51,275 nt of DNA from Candidatus Minthosoma caballi (GCA_018064505.1 JAGHVC010000054.1:1-51275), one strand, 5' to 3'. Positions 17,597 to 25,954 are shown, counted from the stretch's first letter. The notes: a model not told the origin generated them from the letters alone. Numbers and translations are program-made.

Positions 17597-18328
17597 TTAT
17601 TTATTAGCTATAAATTTTCTATTTGGAGTTTCTGGAATGACGAAATGGAGCAGATGCATGAGAGGCGGGCAAGCATATATAGACTTCCTGAACTTCTCAT
17701 TGAATCTTTCTATTCGCTTCTTGCTTTGCTGCTCAAGAGCTTTGCGTCTCTCCTCAAGCGTCCATGGCTTTGGCAAAGCACTTATACCAGCAAGTCCGGG
17801 AATCTGCCTAACTATTTCTCTCACACATTCTCTTGACACTCCCGACTTGAGAAGCACTGTGGATGTACTGGTATTACAATTGCCTTCTGCGTTACACATA
17901 GGAAGGAAATTGTATCGAAGCGGATCCGTACCTATGTAAGAATCCACTGCTTCTGCTACATTGCTTGCAAACTGCTCGAAAGTCACTCCCTCTGGGATTG
18001 GCACCTCAATCTTTGCTTTGAGATTGCGCTTATCGCGGCCAAGAAGGATGTTCTCATCCTGAACAAAGTATTTCTGGGCAAGCCAATTCACGCCAAAGAA
18101 TGGAACATTGTTAGAAGGGCCGTATGCCGCATACTTCAGCACTTGATTCTCTCTGTTCTCGATTGTAATAAATGTGTGAGTGATTATGCCGCAAAACTTC
18201 CATCTGCAGGGAAGATTGGTAGCATACAGATACACTGCACCCTCACTGCCAGCCTCTTGCGCCATCGCCTTAGAAGCACAAGTTGCAGGCACCAATTCAT
18301 AGTTTCTATCAGAGTGCGAATTTGTCAT
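17597..18328 (-). CDS. Unrecognised protein, possible papain-fold hydrolase
   Basis: This 243-residue protein has no signal peptide or membrane segment, and I do not recognise its family. Two segments stand out: a histidine in a strand-like context, CGIITHTFITIE, and a later asparagine-cysteine motif YNFLPMCNAEGNCNTSTSTVL. A His followed by N-C-N in this order is seen in permuted papain-fold (NlpC/P60, LRAT or PPPDE-like) enzymes, so a cysteine hydrolase or amidase is possible; this is inference only. The C-terminal quarter is a basic helix (LEERRKALEQQSKKRIERF). The ATG at 18328 is preferred over an upstream TTG because the -7 element at 18357-18364 leaves no room. It is monocistronic. Confidence 0.5.
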   Translation of the reverse strand: MTNSHSDRNYELVPATCASKAMAQEAGSEGAVYLYATNLPCRWKFCGIITHTFITIENRENQVLKYAAYGPSNNVPFFGVNWLAQKYFVQDENILLGRDKRNLKAKIEVPIPEGVTFEQFASNVAEAVDSYIGTDPLRYNFLPMCNAEGNCNTSTSTVLLKSGVSRECVREIVRQIPGLAGISALPKPWTLEERRKALEQQSKKRIERFNEKFRKSIYACPPLMHLLHFVIPETPNRKFIANK

Positions 18329-18356
18329 ACCACCATTTTTATTGGACAATCGGCTA

Positions 18357-18364
18357 CAAAGTTA
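18357..18364 (-). promoter_or_regulatory. -7 element of the 17.6-18.3 kb gene
   Basis: On the minus strand the sequence is TAACTTTG, a consensus -7 box about 29 bases before the ATG at 18328. Confidence 0.5.
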
Positions 18365-18446
18365 CAACATTTCATTCATTCGTACAAATCTTTTTAATAT
18401 GGTATAGATAGAATGGAACAAAATTGTGCACTATCAAAACAACAAT

Positions 18447-18470
18447 CCCCCAAGATAAACATCTTGGAGG
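18447..18470 (-). terminator. Terminator of the ior-paaK operon
   Basis: The arms CCCCCAAGAT (18447-18456) and ATCTTGGAGG (18461-18470) pair with one mismatch around the loop AAAC. In the minus-strand direction the stem is followed by a T-rich run (ATTGTTGTTTT). It lies 27 bases after the paaK stop. Confidence 0.75.
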
Positions 18471-18497
18471 ATCATTGAATAAATATAAATAGTGTTA

Positions 18498-19805
18498 TTA
18501 ATCCTTGAAATTACGCTTATCAAGCACATGCTTTGCCTTGCCCATTGAGCGTTCAATGCCATAAGGAGGCAAAATGTGGATATTAGGTTTAATGCCAACC
18601 ATACTTACGATTCTGTCGAAGAGTGGCTTGATGTGTGGCATCTGCTGCTGTGGATCCTCATGGAAGAACTCTGGCTTGAGTTCTACATCAATGTCGAATG
18701 TGTCTTCGTTGTTGACACGATCAACAGTGATGAAATAGTATGGCTGGAATACAGGGAATTCTGTAAGACAAGCCTCTATTTGAGATGGGAAAACATTCAC
18801 GCCACGAACAATCATCATATCGTCTGAGCGACCAAGGATACGATCCATACGAACTGCAGTACGGCCACACTCACACTTGTCGTAGATAAGTCGGGTAAGG
18901 TCGCGCGTGCGGTAACGAAGTATTGGCATTGCCTCCTTGCAGAGAGACGTAAACACGAGCTCACCAAACTCGCCAGGAGCAACAGGCTCTAGTGTCTCAG
19001 GATTAATGATTTCAGGATAGAACATATCCTCCCAAAGGTGTGTACCATTTTGGCACTCGCACTCACCGCCAACACCTGGACCACACATTTCTGTTAGGCC
19101 ATAGATATCGTATGCCTTGATGCGGAGCTTCTCTTCAAGCTCGCGGCGCATGCCCTCTGTCCAAGGCTCTGCACCAAAGAAGCCACAGCGAAGGTGCATA
19201 TTTTCAATAGACACCTTATCAGAATTGTGGATAGCCTCTGCAAGACGCATTGCATATGATGGTGTACATGCAAGAACATTAGAACGGAAATCTTGCATGA
19301 GCATAATCTGTTTCTCTGTGTTGCCCGCAGATGTTGGCAACTGACAAGCGCCGAGCTTGATTGCGCCATCGTGAGCACCAAGACCGCCTGTGAAAAGACC
19401 ATATCCGTAGCTTACCTGCACAGTGTCGCCAGGACCAACTCCACCTGCTGCCATGACACGAGCCACGCCTTCTGCCCACATGTCAAGGTCATTCTTTGTG
19501 TATGTATCAACTACAGGTTTTCCTGTTGTGCCAGAAGAAGCATGAATACGAACCACCTCTGTTGGAGGCACAACCTGAAGACCGAATGGATACTCATCAC
19601 GAAGGTCGTGCTTAGTAGTGAACGGAAGTTTGCTTATGTCATCTATTGACTTTATATCATCTGGAGTGATACCAAGCTCATTCATCTTGCGACGATAGAA
19701 TTTTGACTTCTCATAGCAAGTCTTCACAGTTTTAATGAGTCTTTCTGATTGGAGCTTACGCATTTCATCGCGCTCCATGCATTCTATTTTTGGATTGAAA
19801 ATCAT
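18498..19805 (-). CDS. paaK: Phenylacetate-CoA ligase-type AMP-forming enzyme
   Basis: This 435-residue cytoplasmic enzyme of the phenylacetate-CoA ligase family activates aryl-acetates with ATP and CoA. The adenylate motif HASSGTTGKPV is followed by YGYGLFTGG, YGLTEMCGPG, YRTRDLTR and the C-terminal LGRSDDMMIVRGVNVFPSQIE. It is the last gene of the operon that starts with iorA and follows the thioesterase gene by 30 bases. In fermenting Bacteroidota the likely context is interconversion of phenylacetyl-, indoleacetyl- or hydroxyphenylacetyl-CoA with the free acids made from aromatic amino acids. The direction in the cell cannot be told from sequence. Confidence 0.9.
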   Translation of the reverse strand: MIFNPKIECMERDEMRKLQSERLIKTVKTCYEKSKFYRRKMNELGITPDDIKSIDDISKLPFTTKHDLRDEYPFGLQVVPPTEVVRIHASSGTTGKPVVDTYTKNDLDMWAEGVARVMAAGGVGPGDTVQVSYGYGLFTGGLGAHDGAIKLGACQLPTSAGNTEKQIMLMQDFRSNVLACTPSYAMRLAEAIHNSDKVSIENMHLRCGFFGAEPWTEGMRRELEEKLRIKAYDIYGLTEMCGPGVGGECECQNGTHLWEDMFYPEIINPETLEPVAPGEFGELVFTSLCKEAMPILRYRTRDLTRLIYDKCECGRTAVRMDRILGRSDDMMIVRGVNVFPSQIEACLTEFPVFQPYYFITVDRVNNEDTFDIDVELKPEFFHEDPQQQMPHIKPLFDRIVSMVGIKPNIHILPPYGIERSMGKAKHVLDKRNFKD

Positions 19806-19835
19806 AAGGTTTTGGATTAGGTATTAGTTGTTATT

Positions 19836-20249
19836 TTACATTAATTTTTCAAAATCAAATTCTTTCTTTAGACGATAAGCAAGTCCCGTCATGACTGCCA
19901 CAAGATTCCCCTGCTGGTTCTTCACCTTAATGTCACAGTAAGGTAATTTGTGATGATCAAGCGTCTCTTCACACTCAGCAATAAGATGATCTCCAAGATT
20001 GGCAGAATGAAGGAAAGTGATTGTGTTGCTTATGCCTAAAGTTAAGGTTCCACGACTGTTAGCAACTGCAGCAAACGACAAATCCGCAAGCGTATATATT
20101 GCTCCGCCCTGACATACTCCTCCACCATTCAAATGACGCTCTTCCACATCCATTTCAGCCCTGGCGTAACCTTCCCGAATCTCAGTTATGCACGCACCAA
20201 TGCCATTCGCAAAGCGGTCGTCAATATTCAGTTTTTCTAATAAAGTCAT
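19836..20249 (-). CDS. PaaI-type hotdog thioesterase
   Basis: This 137-residue hotdog-fold acyl-CoA thioesterase has the PaaI-type core: HLNGGGVCQGGAIYTLADLSFAAVAN. It probably hydrolyses aryl-acetyl-CoA or related CoA esters in the cytoplasm. Its place between the sensor kinase and paaK, in an operon with indolepyruvate oxidoreductase, suggests it releases free CoA when aryl-acetyl-CoA builds up. The length is normal for the family. The gene lies 75 bases after the kinase gene. Confidence 0.85.
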   Translation of the reverse strand: MTLLEKLNIDDRFANGIGACITEIREGYARAEMDVEERHLNGGGVCQGGAIYTLADLSFAAVANSRGTLTLGISNTITFLHSANLGDHLIAECEETLDHHKLPYCDIKVKNQQGNLVAVMTGLAYRLKKEFDFEKLM

Positions 20250-20324
20250 GTTTTGTAAGTTCTATGGATATTAGTTTTACTATTTTATTCTAAGCCTAAT
20301 TACAATTTATGATGTCTGTCTATT

Positions 20325-22286
20325 TCAGACGGTCAGCACAAGATCAAACTTAGCTCCTTCTGTGTATGTCTGATCAAGAGAAACAGAGCCACCCATTTTC
20401 TCAGCAATAGTATTGCAAATGTCAAGACCTATTCCATGGCTGTCTTCCTTTCCTTTTTTCACAAAGCGGCTAAATAACTTCTCTCTTATCTCAGGAGCAA
20501 CTCCCTCGCCAGTATCAATCACAGAGAAACGCAAGCTCCTCTTAGACTCATCATAATTCAAATCCAAACGAATCTCGCCTTGATGAGTATGCTTGCAAGC
20601 ATTCGTGAGGAAATTCACGATAACCTGCTGAATGCGTCTTCCATCCAAATTTGCCTTGAAACTATCATCTACATTGGATGAGAACTTAAGGTTCACAGTC
20701 GGCTGCACTCTATATTCCACGCACTTCAATGTTTTGACACACAATTCATTGCATAGAGTTTCAGAATACACAAGCTTAAAGTTTCCTTTCTCTATCTCAT
20801 CCATGTTGAGGATATCCTCAAACAGCATGATAAGCATCTCTGAGTTGTTGGTCACATAACTCTTGTATTGTTCTTTCTCTTCATCACTGTTGAATCCGTC
20901 TGGGAGACCTAAAAGCTGAGAGAAACCAACTATGGCGTTAAGTGGCGTACGAACATCATGGCTGATATTCTGCAAGAAGAGCGTCTTCAATCTATTAGCC
21001 TCCTCCGCATTCTTCTTCGCCTCTGTTAACTCGCTATTGTATCTCTGGATTATTGCCAACTTATTCTTCTGCCAGCGCGAACGCATTCGAATGTTCAAAA
21101 TGACTGCAAAAGAAACAATCAGCAACAAGGCAGCACCAAACGAAATGCACAGAATCATAGTGCGGTTCTTTCGTATCTCCGCATCTTTCTCATGCAGATT
21201 GTACAAAGCAGCCATTTCGCTGTCGGCAGAACACAACATATTGCTGTAGATGGCTTGGCGTATCGAGTCGCTGTAATTACGCTCCATCTCATAACACTTA
21301 TATGTATTCTGCCAATCGTTCATGAGCCGATAAACATCTGCCTTGCTCCGCATCTTATACACAGGGTCTTCTATGCTTTCGCACACAGCAAGCGCTTTAC
21401 TATAATCATGGTTCAGACCCTTATCTATAGCTGTAACATGCAGATAGTTAGGATTATCCCCAACTGCACTCTCATCAAAAACCTCATGCAGTTCGCTTAA
21501 GTATTTTTTGAAATTACTAATGTCATTCAGCTTAAAATAGCACAAAGCCAAACTGATATATGCGCCATATTCTGTCGGAGATGTATTGATAGACTTTATA
21601 AGATAATCACGAGCCTTTGTATATTGCTTAGCGTTCATGTAGCTATCTCCAATACAAAACAATACCTGAGCTTTCACCATCAGATTCTCATGCTCAGTCT
21701 TTTCTACACACTTCAGCGCATGCTCAAAGTTGCGTATCGCTTCTTTGTGTTGGCAACATCCACTCAGGATGACACCCATGCTCATATATCCGCTCATCAT
21801 TCCCGCAATATTGCCATACTGACGAGCTTCAGAAATTAAGACATCAGCCTCTTTCTGTGCTTTGTAATAGTCCTCACATTGAACATAAAATCCCACACGA
21901 TTTGCAAGCAGATTGAAGTATAGATTCTCCGCCTTCAGTTCCTTTGTCTCTTCAAGAGCCTGAGAAGAAATCGACACAAACTCTAACGAGTCGCCTCGCT
22001 CACACGCCTGCACAGCAATGAGGATGTCTGCTAAACAGGCATATCCCTCTCCTCCCGACTTTGTGCCTTCAGTCTTAAGACTATCAATGAATTCAGTCAC
22101 CCACTCTTGCTTTAGGTCCACAAAAGCCTCAGAAAATCTGTCAGATAAGCTCTCTGGCACTTTGTCTCCCCAAAAGCCATCGTCTTTACTTGCAAAAGCA
22201 GACAAAGAAGATATCCATAGCATGCAACTGGTAACCAGCGCCATTGCAAAACGGAGAGAATAACAATATTTAATTAATGATTTCAT
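20325..22286 (-). CDS. TPR-containing sensor histidine kinase
   Basis: This 653-residue membrane sensor has a signal peptide, a periplasmic region of tetratricopeptide-like helices (about 50-340; for example AIRNFEHALKCVEK and ARDYLIKSI), one transmembrane segment (MILCISFGAALLLIVSFAVIL, near 380), a short coiled coil and a kinase core. The H-box is NISHDVRTPLNAIVGFSQLL (His443), the N-box NFLTNACKH, and the ATP lid DTGEGVAPE with GIGLDICN. No receiver domain or response-regulator gene is present nearby. It sits between iorB (19 bases upstream) and the thioesterase gene in the aromatic-acid operon, an unusual position suggesting it senses a product or state linked to that pathway. Confidence 0.88.
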   Translation of the reverse strand: MKSLIKYCYSLRFAMALVTSCMLWISSLSAFASKDDGFWGDKVPESLSDRFSEAFVDLKQEWVTEFIDSLKTEGTKSGGEGYACLADILIAVQACERGDSLEFVSISSQALEETKELKAENLYFNLLANRVGFYVQCEDYYKAQKEADVLISEARQYGNIAGMMSGYMSMGVILSGCCQHKEAIRNFEHALKCVEKTEHENLMVKAQVLFCIGDSYMNAKQYTKARDYLIKSINTSPTEYGAYISLALCYFKLNDISNFKKYLSELHEVFDESAVGDNPNYLHVTAIDKGLNHDYSKALAVCESIEDPVYKMRSKADVYRLMNDWQNTYKCYEMERNYSDSIRQAIYSNMLCSADSEMAALYNLHEKDAEIRKNRTMILCISFGAALLLIVSFAVILNIRMRSRWQKNKLAIIQRYNSELTEAKKNAEEANRLKTLFLQNISHDVRTPLNAIVGFSQLLGLPDGFNSDEEKEQYKSYVTNNSEMLIMLFEDILNMDEIEKGNFKLVYSETLCNELCVKTLKCVEYRVQPTVNLKFSSNVDDSFKANLDGRRIQQVIVNFLTNACKHTHQGEIRLDLNYDESKRSLRFSVIDTGEGVAPEIREKLFSRFVKKGKEDSHGIGLDICNTIAEKMGGSVSLDQTYTEGAKFDLVLTV

Positions 22287-22305
22287 TCACTTATGATTAG
22301 GAAAT

Positions 22306-22875
22306 CTACCCTTCAACACCTTTATCAAAACACTTCAAATTAGCCTCAACAACAGCCTCACCCTTGCGAGCAAAGATTGTAGCAATCGCTTCGCGAAGCT
22401 GCTCTGGGGAGAGAATATCAAGATACTTTGCTGCCATACCAAGAAGCACGACATTTGCGCCACGAGCGTTGCCCGCATCCTTTGCAACCTCCTCAATGTC
22501 AAGCTGAACCACATTTGGGAGAGAATTAAGCTCCGCAAAAAGAGCTTCCTGATCCGGGTAATTAGGGATATTAACAAAAGGCTTATTACTTGTCACAACC
22601 ACGCCGTTCTTGCTGAGGTACGGCAAGTAACGAAGCGCCTCCATTGGCTCCATACTGATAATAAGGTCACATCCGCCTTGAGGGATGAGGTCGCTATATA
22701 TTGTCTCTGTAGAAAGACGCAAGTTCGACTGCACATCACCGCCACGCTGACTCATTCCGTGTACCTCAGCCTGTTTCAGATTCACGCCAGCCTTGGTAGC
22801 TGCCTCTCCTATGATAGTTGCAATGGAAAGGATGCCTTGTCCTCCCACGCCACAAAGAATTATATCTTTTTTCAT
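22306..22875 (-). CDS. iorB: Indolepyruvate ferredoxin oxidoreductase, beta subunit
   Basis: This 189-residue subunit belongs to the pyruvate/ketoisovalerate oxidoreductase gamma-like family. It starts with GVGGQGILSIATIIGEA and contains EVHGMSQRGGDVQSNLR, both typical for IorB. With IorA it oxidatively decarboxylates aryl-pyruvates from aromatic amino acids to aryl-acetyl-CoA, reducing ferredoxin. Spacing to iorA is 5 bases, so the two are surely co-translated. Confidence 0.92.
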   Translation of the reverse strand: MKKDIILCGVGGQGILSIATIIGEAATKAGVNLKQAEVHGMSQRGGDVQSNLRLSTETIYSDLIPQGGCDLIISMEPMEALRYLPYLSKNGVVVTSNKPFVNIPNYPDQEALFAELNSLPNVVQLDIEEVAKDAGNARGANVVLLGMAAKYLDILSPEQLREAIATIFARKGEAVVEANLKCFDKGVEG

Positions 22876-22880
22876 ATTTC

Positions 22881-24464
22881 TTACTTCTTCTTTGCCTCAC
22901 GAGCGTGCCGTGCAGCAGTTTGAATACATTCTCTTCTTGGGATGATTACACTAACACCTTCGTAAGCAATCTCATCGCGTATAAGCTGAGCAATGTCTGG
23001 GATATTTTTTGGCAATGGAGTGACAACATGAAGATGAGCAGGATCCATTCCAAGACCCAAGCAGATAGCTTCATACTTATTCGTCCCTGCACTATCTTGA
23101 CCTCCAGTCATGCCTGTAGTAAGATTATCACTGATAATCACTGTGATAGGTGTGTTCTCATTAATTGCATCCAGAAGCCCCGTCATGCCGCTATGAGTGA
23201 AAGTAGAGTCACCTATCACAGCTATAGCAGGACGCAAGCCCGCATCGGCAGCGCCTTTAGCCATAGTTATTGAGGCACCCATATCCACACAGCTTGCCAA
23301 TGCCTTGAATGGAGGCAACGCTCCAAGAGTGTAGCAGCCTATATCGCCAAAGACACGAGCATCAGGATACTCCTCAATAATCTTCACAAGAGCCCCATAC
23401 ACATCTCTGTGTCCACATCCTTGACACAGCTGCGGAGGACGGCCAGCAAGATTCTTTGCCACTTCGAAAGCAGGCCCCGTCTCTCTACCAAGAGCTGCAG
23501 CCACATTATCAGGATTAAGCTCTCCTGTGCGTGGAAGGTCGCCAGTGAGGCGTCCTTTTATTGGATAGCCAGCTCCGAGCATTCCCTTCACATCCTGTTC
23601 AACCACAGGCTGACCATCTTCCACAACAAGTATTGAATCATTCTCTGCAGCAAACATCCTTATCTCCTTCTCAGGAAGCGGATACTGGCTTATCTTCAGT
23701 ACATTCCCGTCATTGCCCATAGCCTCCTTAACATAGTTATAACCAATGCCACAAGCAATAATACCCAGTTTGCCGCCATTCTTTTCCACTTTATTATATA
23801 TAGAAGAAGCTGCAGCCTCTTCCATCCTTGGCTGTTTGTCCAGTAAAGCCGCATACTTTCTTCTTGCAATTCCTGGAAGCAGCACCCACTGATCAGTCGA
23901 TGCATTCATAGCATTCTCTTCCCTCGCCTCGCCTGTCTCAACTGCCGCACGACTATGAGCAAGACGAGTCACGACACGAAAAAGTACAGGTTCCTTCAGT
24001 TCCTCACTAAGATCAAACGCCTTAGCCATCATGTCATAAGCCTCCTGTTGATTAGAAGGTTCAAACACTGGGATAAGAGCAAACTTGCCATAAAAACGGC
24101 TATCCTGCTCATTCTGGCTCGAATGCATCGAAGGATCGTCAGCAGCAAGCACCACAAGACCACCATTCACTCCTGTTATGGCACTATTAACGAAAGCATC
24201 AGCACACACATTCATGCCCACATGCTTCATGCACACCAAAGCGCGCTTGCCCGCATACGACATACCGAGAGCCGCCTCCATTGCCGTTTTCTCGTTGGCG
24301 CACCAGCGACTGTGCACTCCTCTCTCCCTGCCAAGAGGCGAAGATTGTATAAATTCTGTTATCTCAGTTGATGGAGTGCCAGGGTATGCATACACGCCGC
24401 TCAATCCTGCATGCAAAGCCCCCAGAGCAATAGCCTCATCTCCAAGAAGTAATTGTTTTTTCAT
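22881..24464 (-). CDS. iorA: Indolepyruvate ferredoxin oxidoreductase, alpha subunit
   Basis: This 527-residue thiamine-pyrophosphate enzyme subunit has the N-terminal pyrimidine-binding domain (GLSGVYAYPGTPSTEITEF), LCQGCGHRD, and the TPP/Mg domain (GDIGCYTLG, VIGDSTFTHSG, DNLTTGMTGGQD). It is shorter than the roughly 600-residue archaeal IorA because the C-terminal two-cluster ferredoxin domain is missing: the protein ends in RRECIQTAARHAREAKKK with no CxxCxxC motifs. A separate ferredoxin must accept the electrons. It is the first gene of the operon, with a -7 element at 24607-24614. Confidence 0.92.
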   Translation of the reverse strand: MKKQLLLGDEAIALGALHAGLSGVYAYPGTPSTEITEFIQSSPLGRERGVHSRWCANEKTAMEAALGMSYAGKRALVCMKHVGMNVCADAFVNSAITGVNGGLVVLAADDPSMHSSQNEQDSRFYGKFALIPVFEPSNQQEAYDMMAKAFDLSEELKEPVLFRVVTRLAHSRAAVETGEAREENAMNASTDQWVLLPGIARRKYAALLDKQPRMEEAAASSIYNKVEKNGGKLGIIACGIGYNYVKEAMGNDGNVLKISQYPLPEKEIRMFAAENDSILVVEDGQPVVEQDVKGMLGAGYPIKGRLTGDLPRTGELNPDNVAAALGRETGPAFEVAKNLAGRPPQLCQGCGHRDVYGALVKIIEEYPDARVFGDIGCYTLGALPPFKALASCVDMGASITMAKGAADAGLRPAIAVIGDSTFTHSGMTGLLDAINENTPITVIISDNLTTGMTGGQDSAGTNKYEAICLGLGMDPAHLHVVTPLPKNIPDIAQLIRDEIAYEGVSVIIPRRECIQTAARHAREAKKK

Positions 24465-24606
24465 GATTCCGTATTGTTTTATTTCATAAGTAGGCGATCA
24501 CTATTTTGTAAAAGCTGTGCTCTATTTGGAAGCATATATTACGAAAGAACACCTACTGGAACATCAATAAAATATTTTGGATTACATACATAGTCCTTAT
24601 AGATTG

Positions 24607-24614
24607 CAAATATA
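24607..24614 (-). promoter_or_regulatory. -7 element of the iorA operon
   Basis: On the minus strand, TATATTTG matches the -7 consensus, with a TTTTTG about 17 bases further upstream as a -33 candidate. The 5' leader would be about 135 bases long. Confidence 0.5.
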
Positions 24615-24676
24615 CATATTTTTTATGGAATCAAAAACTTTTCTGCATTTTTCTTTTACAATCCGAATTTTATCTC

Positions 24677-24684
24677 TACCTTTG
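24677..24684 (+). promoter_or_regulatory. -7 element of the tRNA-Leu gene
   Basis: TACCTTTG ends 11 bases before the first tRNA base, with CTTTTA about 20 bases upstream as a weak -33 box. Confidence 0.55.
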
Positions 24685-24695
24685 CACTCGCAAAT

Positions 24696-24780
24696 GCGCT
24701 CGTGGCGAAATTGGTAGACGCGCCAGACTTAGGATCTGGTACTTCGCGGTGTGTAGGTTCGAGTCCTATCGGGCGCACCA
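24696..24780 (+). tRNA. tRNA-Leu (anticodon UAG), CCA encoded
   Basis: The 85-base gene folds as a class II tRNA. The acceptor stem GCGCTCG/CGGGCGC has one T-G wobble. The D-arm region is GCGAAATTGGTAGACGC, the anticodon stem-loop CCAGACTTAGGATCTGG carries TAG, there is a long variable arm, the T-arm is TAGGTTCGAGTCCTA, and the 3' CCA is encoded. It reads CUA and probably other CUN leucine codons. Confidence 0.95.
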
Positions 24781-24791
24781 CAATACAGGAT

Positions 24792-24827
24792 AACTCCAGT
24801 AGCTTTTTTGAAGCTCTGGAGTTTTTT
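24792..24827 (+). terminator. Terminator of tRNA-Leu
   Basis: AACTCCAG and CTGGAGTT pair around an inner AGCTT/AAGCT stem with a T-rich loop, and a run of T residues follows. It begins 11 bases after the tRNA end. Confidence 0.85.
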
Positions 24828-24899
24828 CATTGCACCAAGAAACTAAGTTTTCGCAATGTGCTTGGAGGAAATGTGTCCACCTATAAACTATAAACTATT

Positions 24900-25235
24900 A
24901 TGAAAAAAACAACTCTTACACTGATGCTGCTCTATCTCACTTTGATGCAAGCAATAGCACAGACAAACATCACTTACAAAACGGATCAGGCAACAATCGA
25001 CAAGTATGCACCTCTCACATTCGTTCGTGCAGACGCTCCGCCAATGGTGATTATCTCTGGTGACCGCGAACTAGAACTTTATGGCAGATACGAAGAGCAA
25101 GCATATTTCTGGCGAATGCTCAAACTGACTGGTCACAATAAAGTATTTCTTTACGGAATTCAAGGGTTTGACCACGGTGCGATGCCAAACCCAGCATTCC
25201 ACATTCTCAAGGAATACATAAAAAAGCCTTTCTAA
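24900..25235 (+). pseudogene. Internally deleted secreted alpha/beta hydrolase
   Basis: The 111-residue frame joins a complete signal peptide (ending AIAQ) to only the last third of an esterase-type alpha/beta hydrolase. It retains the catalytic-acid motif VIISGDRELE and the catalytic-histidine motif GFDHGAM, but the oxyanion motif and the nucleophile G-x-S-x-G are absent. Full-length relatives are about 290 residues, so about 170-180 residues are missing without a frameshift. The product cannot be an active hydrolase. The gene follows tRNA-Leu after a terminator. A functional small secreted protein is possible but unlikely. Confidence 0.7.
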
Positions 25236-25257
25236 TCTGTATTTTGATCAAAACCAA

Positions 25258-25287
25258 TAAAAAAAAGGCAACCAGGTTACCTTTTTT
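25258..25287. terminator. Symmetric A-run/T-run hairpin
   Basis: AAAAAAGG-C-AACC (25261-25273) mirrors GGTT-A-CCTTTTTT (25275-25287). The flanking A and T runs make it a terminator in both directions, serving the truncated hydrolase and possibly the leftward small gene. Confidence 0.7.
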
Positions 25288-25399
25288 GTATAATAGACAA
25301 ACACATTTTGATTCAAATACTGATTATTCGGTTTAATATGCATTGGGTAAACTCTGTAAATGTGCACTTCTATGAGGGCATCAACTAGAGTCATCAGCA

Positions 25400-25678
25400 T
25401 TATTTTCTAAAAGTTATAACTTCGCCGTCGCGTTGATTGCGAATGGCATAAAGTTCATCGTCAATAATGCCAAGATCGTAGGTGTCAAGGCCTGTTTCGC
25501 TGTAGTACGAATCCGTTTCTACAACGAGGGTTAGAGAGTCGTAAGCAGTGATTCGTTTGCCCGGATAGAGCGTTTGCAGTTTATCCTTAGCGGCAGCGAG
25601 GCATGCCTCAGTATTTGCTGTGATTTCGTCGAGACGGAACTTGCGAAACACAAAAAGGTTGTTGTCTTGATTTTCCAT
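25400..25678 (-). CDS. Small protein of unknown function (92 residues)
   Basis: I do not recognise this family. The protein is acidic, lacks a signal peptide or membrane segment, and begins MENQDNNLFVFRKFRL, continuing through an amphipathic helix (TEACLAAAKDKLQTLYPG) and two strand-like stretches (SLTLVVETDSYY, LGIIDDELYAIRNQ). Frames further upstream are not its start: a promoter of perfect form (TTTG, 20 bases, TATCTTTG; 25686-25717 on the minus strand) lies directly before the ATG, leaving almost no leader. The strong promoter argues that this is a real, expressed gene. Confidence 0.6.
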   Translation of the reverse strand: MENQDNNLFVFRKFRLDEITANTEACLAAAKDKLQTLYPGKRITAYDSLTLVVETDSYYSETGLDTYDLGIIDDELYAIRNQRDGEVITFRK

Positions 25679-25685
25679 TGCGATG

Positions 25686-25717
25686 CAAAGATAGTGTTTC
25701 TTTTTCTGATAATCAAA
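25686..25717 (-). promoter_or_regulatory. Consensus promoter of the 92-residue gene
   Basis: Reading the minus strand, TTTG at 25717-25714, a 20-base spacer and TATCTTTG at 25693-25686 form a full match to the Bacteroidota primary-sigma promoter. Confidence 0.75.
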
Positions 25718-25829
25718 CATTACGACGATTGTTTTCTTGCACAATGGTACAGAAAAAACAATCGGTATCTTGAGTTCTAACCCAATAGCTAGAACCTTTG
25801 GTTGTGGCCAAGAGTTTTGTCTGCAATTC

Positions 25830-25861
25830 TTTGCGAGTTTCAATATAAATGCATACCTTTG
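25830..25861 (+). promoter_or_regulatory. Consensus promoter of the GH127-like gene
   Basis: TTTG at 25830-25833, a 20-base spacer and TACCTTTG at 25854-25861 match the Bacteroidota promoter fully. The leader to the ATG at 25955 is about 85 bases and A-rich. Confidence 0.75.
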
Positions 25862-25954
25862 TAGAGACATAGTCTGTACAAAAGGTAAAAAGTAAAAGTT
25901 TAAGATTGTACAAAAAGTGAAGAATAATAAAAACTAAAACATAACTACAACATT

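Noticed and set aside
24696-25300. Integrated element at tRNA-Leu
   Set aside because: No repeated tRNA 3' end, integrase or phage gene follows the tRNA in this window; the next features are its terminator and a degraded esterase gene.
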